Source of the DNA: Ceratopteris richardii
Lineage: Eukaryota > Streptophyta > Polypodiopsida > Polypodiales > Pteridaceae
DNA: 64,000 nt
Direction: 5' to 3'
NCBI GenBank assembly: GCA_020310875.1
Contig: CM035416.1
Span: 72,112,983-72,176,982 of the forward strand
Shown: one piece after another, positions 57,401-64,000 of the stretch
How positions within the stretch are numbered: the stretch's first letter is position 1
Layout of the letters: the number at the start of each line of letters is the position of its first letter
Translations under genes and position numbers: made by a program
Notes under the pieces: model-generated
What the model was told of the DNA's origin: nothing
The model's database searches: none
Seen by the model: the letters and a program-made list of their open reading frames with translations, nothing else

Positions 57401-57807
57401 ATCACGTGTCTCTCACACCATACTGGAGTGAACCTTTAGTGACGTACTTGAGGACGAAAACCTTCCCTCAAGGAATGACTTTAGCACGACAACATAGTCT
57501 AGAGCAAGAAGCTCAAGACTATTCACTTATTGGCGATAATCTATACAAACGAGGACGAGATGGATACCTAAGAGAGTGTGTTCATGAAAGCGATTATCTG
57601 AGCATACTAGGGACTACACACCAAGGTGTTGCAGGAGGTCACTTTGGACGAGATAGGATAATCAAAGCCATCCTCTTTGCAGGATTATGGTGGCCCACTC
57701 TTCACATGGATGCACATATCTATGTAAAGAGATGTGATGTGTGCCAAAGAACTCAATTTCATACTCGCAGAGATGAAATGCCATTGAAACCCATGAGACG
57801 ATCGTAA
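54441..57807 (+). pseudogene. E3b pol: PR1, RT, RNase H, first part of integrase
   Basis: PR1 (54441-54830) is damaged at its active site near 54520, where the DSG region is disrupted. RT is clean from 54856 to 56166 (WVSPIVVVPKKNGK, YSFLDGFSGYNQV, FGLTNAPATF), then a TAG at 56164 and YVDD at 56218. RNase H (HVHVDAS, TDHQALLYL) follows. Integrase has both H2C2 modules with identical spacing (57241-57366 and 57619-57744). The sequence ends before the catalytic core at about 57807, where unrelated sequence starts. No D,D35E core remains. Confidence 0.9.
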
Positions 57808-57819
57808 TCTAACGTGTGT

Positions 57820-58003
57820 AAAGTTTTGTTAACTACTTTATCTTTAATAGTTTCAACTTCTATATTTTTGTTATTATTTGAACTATCAATTGAAGACGGA
57901 AGCAATGTTCCTATTATTAAGTTTTCTAATTCTTGATTCTTAATATCAGAATCGTTTGAAGATACTAGTTTAGAACTACTTGTAGATCCTGATTCTTTAG
58001 ACA
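57820..58003 (-). pseudogene. truncated N-terminal coding fragment in E6
   Basis: Starts MSKESGSTSSSK and runs about 60 Ser/Asn/Asp-rich codons (NQELENLIIG, IEVETIKDKV) before it meets the antisense of E3b near 57807, so the rest of the protein is missing. Family unknown. A pyrimidine tract and TGCAG lie about 250 bp upstream at 58252, consistent with a 5' UTR intron. The Lys/Ser-rich start resembles the disordered N-terminus of many plant TE proteins, but I cannot assign it. Confidence 0.35.
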
Positions 58004-58672
58004 TATGAAATAAAAAAAGTAAAGATCTCAATTAGTTTTCAGAGAAACAGTATGAAGAATTTCAAAATCAATCTTATTTAAGCCTATACAATAAGCCTAT
58101 ACAAAAGTTTATCATAAGTGCTAATACAATTCTCTTAATAGATAATCCTATACAACTTAATAAACAATCTTCAAAAATATCGTAATTTCATGATCTTGAA
58201 ATCTCGTATGCTTGTGTTCTCGTATTCTCCTTTGTAATCTCTTCAATAATCTGCAGGAATTCATTAAGCGAAAAAAAAAACAAAACAAAACATAAGTATG
58301 TTTTTAATTAGCATAAAACACTCATTTAATTATTTTAGCATTTAATATATAACTTAAAACCTATACTAACACATATACACGAATACTTCTAATTTCCTAA
58401 CTTTAATGTAAATGTAAACAATTACTTATATAAATGTAAACATATATTTGTTTCCATACAAATATGCATCATATAATACTTCAATACCTCTCATGCATAC
58501 ATGCATATCAACATGTATTAACTAAACATGCACACTCATGTATTCATAAACGTACAGTCATGCTAATGCACACTACACATGCAATCTCATTTTATCATGC
58601 ATATGCATACACATGCATACACATGCATACATACATTCATACTTACATGCATACTTTCATCATACATAAACT

Positions 58673-58764
58673 CATGCACACATATGCATGCATAAACATG
58701 CACACATATGCATGCATAAACATGCACACATATGCATGCATAAACATGCACACATATGCATTCA
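58673..58764 (+). repeat. 24-bp tandem repeat (CATGCACACATATGCATGCATAAA-type)
   Basis: About four near-perfect units, rich in the palindrome ATGCAT. Frames through it are repetitive. Confidence 0.9.
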
Positions 58765-58962
58765 TGCATCCCCCCTTTCTCTCTCTCTCTCTCACTCTCT
58801 CTCGTATTCATACTCTCATATTTTCCAAACCCACTAACGATGACAATATCACTAATTCAATGGTACATGCATAGACATAAAAACACGTAGACTGCTCAAC
58901 GCTCCCATAACATTGCACGCACCATAAATGGACCCGTAATGTGCTCATACATGTTGCTTTGC

Positions 58963-59202
58963 TTAATGCGCGCAGAAAGGGAAGGGCAATAATGTAAACA
59001 GGATGAAGGTCCAGATAATAGTTGTGACAAGCATTACGAAGAAGCAAGCAGATAATAGAACTGTTCCTGAACTATCATCATCTTGATAAGTCTGAGTAGG
59101 ATCATCATCACTAGGCAATATGGCTTGGTTCGATTCTGAAAATAACTTTATAATATCCTTAACAGACAATCCAAACCATGTTATACTTGAGGAACTAACC
59201 AT
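58963..59202 (-). CDS. small hypothetical protein with one membrane-like segment
   Basis: 79 codons, starting MVSSSSITWFGLSV. The middle is acidic (SDDDPTQTYQDDDSSG) and residues about 48-74 form a hydrophobic segment (LLSACFFVMLVTTIIWTFIL). It lies inside E6. The composition is not that of simple repeat translation, but there is no homologue I know, so it may be chance. Confidence 0.25.
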   Translation of the reverse strand: MVSSSSITWFGLSVKDIIKLFSESNQAILPSDDDPTQTYQDDDSSGTVLLSACFFVMLVTTIIWTFILFTLLPFPFCAH

Positions 59203-60252
59203 GTTCTATGCCTAACTAGACGTAGATTAACATCTCTCTCACTCTCTCTGTCTCTATCTCTCTCTCTCTTTAGCTCCCTTCTTCATGCCCGCGTGACTAG
59301 CGTTTTCTGATCTGTAGCACATGAGAATCATATCTCTCTCTCTCTCTGCACACACATACATACATTCACGTAATGGCAGGTTGCAACTCCTGATTAAGGA
59401 AACCTTCAAAACTTCAGAGCTCGAAGGTGTGACAACAAATACACAGAAACCTACATGAAGAGCAAGAGAAAGGAGGAGAACGTACAAGAAGATGAACACA
59501 TGAGAAGCAAGAAGAATGAACAATTATGATCGAACACACAGGGCAATGCGAGGGGAACAAAAGTGGCAAGTAAACTCGATGGGAATCGATCCCTATAAAC
59601 AGACGTGTGTCGCAAGCCTCTCTTTGTCTCTATGGCAAATGCCCAATCACAGCGTGAACGGGGCCCTTGCTTATCTGTAGCAGATCTATGAAGGAGGGAG
59701 GGAGAAAGGTGAAGATCTCCCTCTCTCAGTGCTTTGATTACTCCTCTGGTAATCTCTCTCTTACAGAATCTTAGCAGGCAACACCCTCGATCTGTGAATA
59801 CGATTAGATATTTCTCACTTTTTACGCAATTCTTACATCTGTGCGTATCGATCTCTGTAGTCCGACTCCCTCTACGTGCCCATGTGCAATTGGAGCCACC
59901 TTTATTATCTCTAGTGGTGTGCAATAGCAGGCGAATCATTTCCCGCTCTGTACGTGAGTCATAGATTTTCTCCCTACATCTTTCTCTATGATACACGAGA
60001 GCGCCTGAGCATGTGAGTGCTAATCAGTGCTAATCAGCGGATGAATCATTCACTGTCTGTTTTGAATGTTGCGCAACACTTATAGAGCGATGAGCACCCT
60101 CATAACACACGTAATATCAGTTCTACAACGCCACAAAATACCTTTCTTTCTCTCTCTCTGTCTCTCTCTCACGATCTCTCTCACTCTGTAATTGGGAATC
60201 GACGTACCTGCAAGAATTCATTAAGCAAAAAAAAACAAGCATTCATACATAC

Positions 60253-60363
<111 letters not shown>

Positions 60364-61227
60364 ACATAGACGCTATGTATGTTTACCATTTTAGAATAGT
60401 TAGCTATACAAACTAACACTAAATCATGCATGCCTAAATGAAACTTCAATTAACTTAATGTAAACTAAAACTTTTACAAACGTAAGAACTTTTTGGATTT
60501 TATGATTAATATAAATAATCAATATTAGGTAACATAAAACGTAGTATATATATTTTATATTAATTAAATAAACTATTACTACTTATAATTGACGCACATA
60601 TAAATAATTAGGATCATGATTATACTCATAAGGTTTTACTCAATTATGATTTAAGTTATATAAATATCATGATTAACATGTTTTTAAGCTCATAGGTAAT
60701 ACTAATTCATTTTATTAAGATAAATCATATTTAGAATAACCACATAAAATAACACACGTATCCATAAAGTTTGCTACACTTACATGAATTAAATAGACAG
60801 ATTTTCTTGTGAGAACTCTATTTAAAATATGTTCATATGCATAAATAACCACACAAAAAAAAAAAATCATAGGTACATTAATATGTATAGACTCTTAGGC
60901 TAATGCATAGACATAAACACAAATGCATACTCTTACTTATTTATTCACATAACACACATCTTTATAGTTCATAAGTAAAGTCATTCATGGGATTAATAAA
61001 ATTATAACTATAGAGAGTATACATAAGGGTAAATACAAAGATAACGTCAAGGGTTCAACCAAAGATCTCTTGCCATTATTCAAAGTTCTGAATATATGCC
61101 CATCTTTTGCCTGCAGGTACTTCAAATAAAATTTAGTCAATTAAAAAGAATACATTAAAAATTATGTGAGAGAGATATCATTCAACCGACTCTAAAGCAA
61201 AATATTTTTATTTTTGCATATGACAAT

Positions 61228-63327
61228 TCAAGTAAGGAAATCCTTCCGACAACGTGCTGAGTGGTTTCTGCCTAGTTCTTCAATCGTCTTCATCCATGCG
61301 GGAGTGGGAAGTTCAAAATTCGTCAGGCCTTCAGTTGTGACTCGTCCGCCTGGGATGGGTTGGGGTTCATATGCTTATTCAAAAGTTTCCTCCAACGGAA
61401 TAGTCACTGTTTCTTCCTCTGCTGGTAGTTCAGGTGGGGAGTCTGGCCTTGGTGGTGCTTCATATACTGCTATCTGTGATTGAAGAGTTGATACCTGGGC
61501 CCGTAATGCGTTGAGTTCCTCTATGATGTCAAGAGATGGGTCCGCAGGAGCTGGTAGTCCTTGTTGTACAGGTGCTCTTAGCTGGAGTAGTTTATGATCT
61601 TCTTTCAGCTTCTGATATTCCTCGTTCATGTTGTCGTACTCATCTAACAATCTGACATGATCATCTAGTAAATTTTTCATAGATTCTGAGGGCATGGCCT
61701 TAAAGCGACTAGGGCTTAATGGTAGTTCGGGTTGATCTAGGGTAGCTTCTAAATTCTCCCTATTCTGTTCTTGTAAACGCTGGCTCTCTTCTTTTGTTGT
61801 TGCCAAGTGGCGTCTGAGTAAGCCCATGTTCTTGGCAAGTGTCGCATTGCGAATAGTCTATGCCCTTAACAAGTTGTCTATGTCAGTGATGGCTTCTTTG
61901 GTCTTTTGTTCACTCTCTAGTTCGAGTTTATGATAAGCCTCTCGTAGCTCCTGGTAGCGGGTGTTTACTGAGGCATTCTCGATGGATAGTGAATTGAGCT
62001 ACGACTGTAAATCATGCGTTGTCTGTTGCAGCATCCGATAATTATTACCAAGAGATGCAAATTCATCTCTTACTTGTGTCATGCAGGTGAACATCTGACG
62101 AAATGTGGTGTCTATGTGGCCACCTGTCGCTACACGAATGTACTGACCTGGCTTTGATAATAGTCGTACTCGTTGAGGATCAAATTGTAGTAACGGCTTC
62201 CTTTGCAAATATCTTAATGCTTCATTAGATCCCACTGATTTGACAAGTTCCTTGAAGCCTTTGATGTATACTTCTTCGAAACTGCCTGAGACAAGTTCTT
62301 GTTCTATGAGTGCTTGGCTCTCTTCCTCGATTAACTTCTTACGTGCCCAAACTTTTTCCATAGTACGATATATTTTTTTTTATTGCCAATGTCCCAATGT
62401 CGTATAAGCTACTGCCTCAAAGTTTTCATCTTCATGCGTACTGGTATCACCTTGGGTGTCGGTTTGCTGTCCTTATTCGTCTGTCTGTACATTCTCTTGG
62501 GATTCATGAATGCCCTGGCTGGCTTCATCATCATCCTCATCATCATCTGTTTCTATTCATTCGTCTTCTGAGCTGGATAAGACTTGTCCCTGTTGTTGAT
62601 CCGGGGGAGTGGTCTGGTAGCTTGGACGTTCATATTCTTGAGAGAAAATCGGGCCTTCAGAAAACTGAAATTCAGGTGTGATTGGACGTTTAGATAGCTC
62701 AGGTGTGATTGTTGAAATATCTTCCCACTTGATGACATCTCCACGTTTCATTCGCTCTGGAACCACCCTCTCGCGCTCTATCGGAGTGTGCGTTCCATGT
62801 ATCTTGATTGCAGCTCTAATCAGGTCTTTGGAAAGATAAAACTTCTTAAACGGTGGATCATTTACTAATGACGACAAAATGAATGTTCCTGGCAAATCTT
62901 TGTTCTCTGAAGCTGTCAATGTGGTTATCAAATAGTAGCATCAGTAGAAATCTGGTTTAGGCAATGGGTCACTGAAGTATTCTGTGAAGCCAACTCTTGC
63001 CCAAACATGCTTCAAGTCTTTTATGTTCTGTAATACTTCAAACTCTCTTGACAAAAACTGGTACTTGTGCCAAGTGCAAGTATCAAAAGTCAAATTGGCC
63101 TCAAAAAGGAAATCTGCATCCGCCAATGGACCTGGTAATCCTTGGAACCAATGAGAGTTGCGATGAATCTTCTCAGTATATCCCCTAGGAGGATCTTCAA
63201 TTGGCATAGGTCTTGGAAATCCTTGAAATTCTGGTGGTTGAGCCATAGGATGTGGTTCAGATAGTGATTCGCCAATATTTGCCATGGGTACACTGGGGCC
63301 AGCTTCAGATGGTTCTTCTGCTTGCAT
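61228..63327 (-). pseudogene. ORF3 of E4
   Basis: One frame from ATG 63327 to a TGA at 61230-61228, about 700 codons, with about seven in-frame stops and no frameshift. The first 200 residues share the E1 ORF3 block (NSHWFQGLP, ADADF, FLSREFEVLQN, YFSDPLPKPDF, CYYLITTL). The first stop, TGA after PDFY, matches an Arg codon in E1. The C-terminal half is acidic and then heptad-like (LLRRHLATTKEESQRLQEQN, LLDEYDNMNEEYQKLKED), a likely coiled coil. There is no membrane segment. E4 shows that ORF3 is a conserved part of this family, not a private gain of E1. Confidence 0.75.
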
Positions 63328-63354
63328 GATGAGTGATGCGAGTCCGTAGAAGAT

Positions 63355-63385
63355 CTGCTACAAAAGATTAACACATTAGCATGGA
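63355..63385 (-). promoter_or_regulatory. candidate splice acceptor upstream of ORF3 (E4)
   Basis: Minus strand: GCTAATGTG, then TTAATCTTTTGTAG/CAGAT, AG at 63359-63358, 31 nt before the ORF3 ATG. CTAATGTG and CAGAT are identical to E1. Confidence 0.6.
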
Positions 63386-63558
63386 AATTAATCATGATCC
63401 CATTAAAGTGAGACCGCAATCCCTTTCCATAACCGATGTGTAACCCGTGTAGCCGAGTGTTGTGATGTGGTTTATGAAATGATTGTTGCAAAACTAATGC
63501 AGGTCTCTAGACACCTACATGCTTCAGATGATGCTTACATTTCTTTGATGAGATGTTA

Positions 63559-64000
63559 TTACAAGTGATGTTGGGTCATAGTGGGTGGATTTGTACAAGG
63601 TTCAATCATGAATGAGTTATTACAAGGTTGTAGATTAGTCGGGATGGGAGTAATGTTAGATAAGGGGGTCGGAGAGGTCGTCTGGATATGTTTCGATATC
63701 CACTTCCTAAGAGTTTCTGAGTGGGTGGTATGTTTCTGCTGAGAGACAAAAGGTGATATCGGATGTGGTGGCTTTGAGGGGTAAAGAGATTTCTGATGGG
63801 TAGATATTACATGACTTGAGGGTTGAGCTATAATACATTGTTTGGGTACCCAAATCTGTGTGGGTGTGGATCGATTCATGAGTTACTTCTTGGGGATCCA
63901 AATTTGTTGTATGTTCGTACTCATAGAAGAAGGTCAAGGAGATGTTGAACATCGACTCTACTTCTGCCTTGACTTCTTCTTGTCATTATGTGCATTGTTG
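63559..64000 (-). pseudogene. PR2 C-terminal tail of E4
   Basis: In frame with itself from the window edge to the TAA at 63561-63559, with three internal stops. Motifs QQIWIPKK, TQIWVPKQC and LRKWISKHI match the order in E1 and E2. The protease domain proper lies right of the window. Confidence 0.75.

Larger units (their letters stand above)
61228..64000 (-). mobile_element. E4: 3' part of an E1-family element
   Basis: The minus strand enters from the right edge with the PR2 tail (W motifs), then the spacer with branch point and acceptor, then ORF3. The same order is seen in E1. No PPT or LTR is found below 61228, so the 3' end is either lost or the E6 sequence is an insertion or extension. 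Confidence 0.8.

Noticed and set aside
58464..58874. Frame with MHTYACIN-type repeats
   Set aside because: Translation of the CATGCA/CATACA repeats on both strands.
59451..59996. 181-codon minus-strand frame
   Set aside because: Cys-, Ser- and Leu-rich composition fitting a CT/GA-rich leader, no recognisable domain, and an upstream part made of GA-rich repeat.

Overview
The window is repeat-rich nuclear DNA from a land plant, made almost entirely of nested retroelements. The evidence for a plant is: Ty3/gypsy elements primed by tRNA-Asp (primer site starting TGGCGCCG) with short-spaced gag zinc knuckles like those I associate with the Athila/Tat group; L1-type LINEs whose ORF1 has a DUF4283-like domain plus a CCHC knuckle; a Ty1/copia remnant; a tRNA-derived SINE; and a miniature LTR element (TRIM). 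I see no intact host gene. The plant lineage cannot be named from what is visible.

Layout. 1-13801 (minus): E1, a nearly complete Ty3/gypsy element whose 3' LTR lies left of the window. 13802-20467 (plus): E2, a related element lacking protease, RT, RNase H and most of integrase; E1 appears to sit inside its leader. 20468-25424: old debris, including a decayed chromovirus-like pol and LINE fragments. 25425-36235 (plus): LINE L-B, carrying LINE L-A (25494-29584) and a 93-bp truncated LINE in its 5' UTR. 36250-38895: SINE, LINE tail, copia RNase H plus LTR, and a fragment (E5) of the E1 family. 38896-44577: LINE L-C, inserted in E5. 44907-45793: TRIM. 45794-57807 (plus): E3a and E3b, two E1-family elements sharing one LTR. 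57808-61227: AT-rich sequence with possible spliced minus-strand units (E6). 61228-64000 (minus): E4, the 3' part of another E1-family element.

The E1 family has an unusual architecture: LTR - tRNA-Asp PBS - splice donor - leader with a TCGCGA array - large gag with three knuckles - retropepsin 1 - RT - RNase H - integrase with two tandem H2C2 modules - integrase tail - in-frame second retropepsin - WVPK-type motif repeats - branch point and splice acceptor - ORF3, of unknown function. The polyprotein and ORF3 would make the element; ORF3 is probably read from a spliced subgenomic RNA, like env in a retrovirus, although it shows no membrane segment.

Two signals stand out. E2 carries a fragment that resembles the MID region of a plant Argonaute at the ORF3 position, just after the acceptor region. 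Dense TCGCGA-centred arrays occur in the 5' leaders of both the LTR elements (E1, E3b) and the unrelated LINEs (L-B, L-C); E1 and L-B even share a 12-bp core in the same sense orientation. Most polyprotein breaks in E1 are C-to-T type nonsense changes without frameshifts, which fits methylated, silenced DNA.
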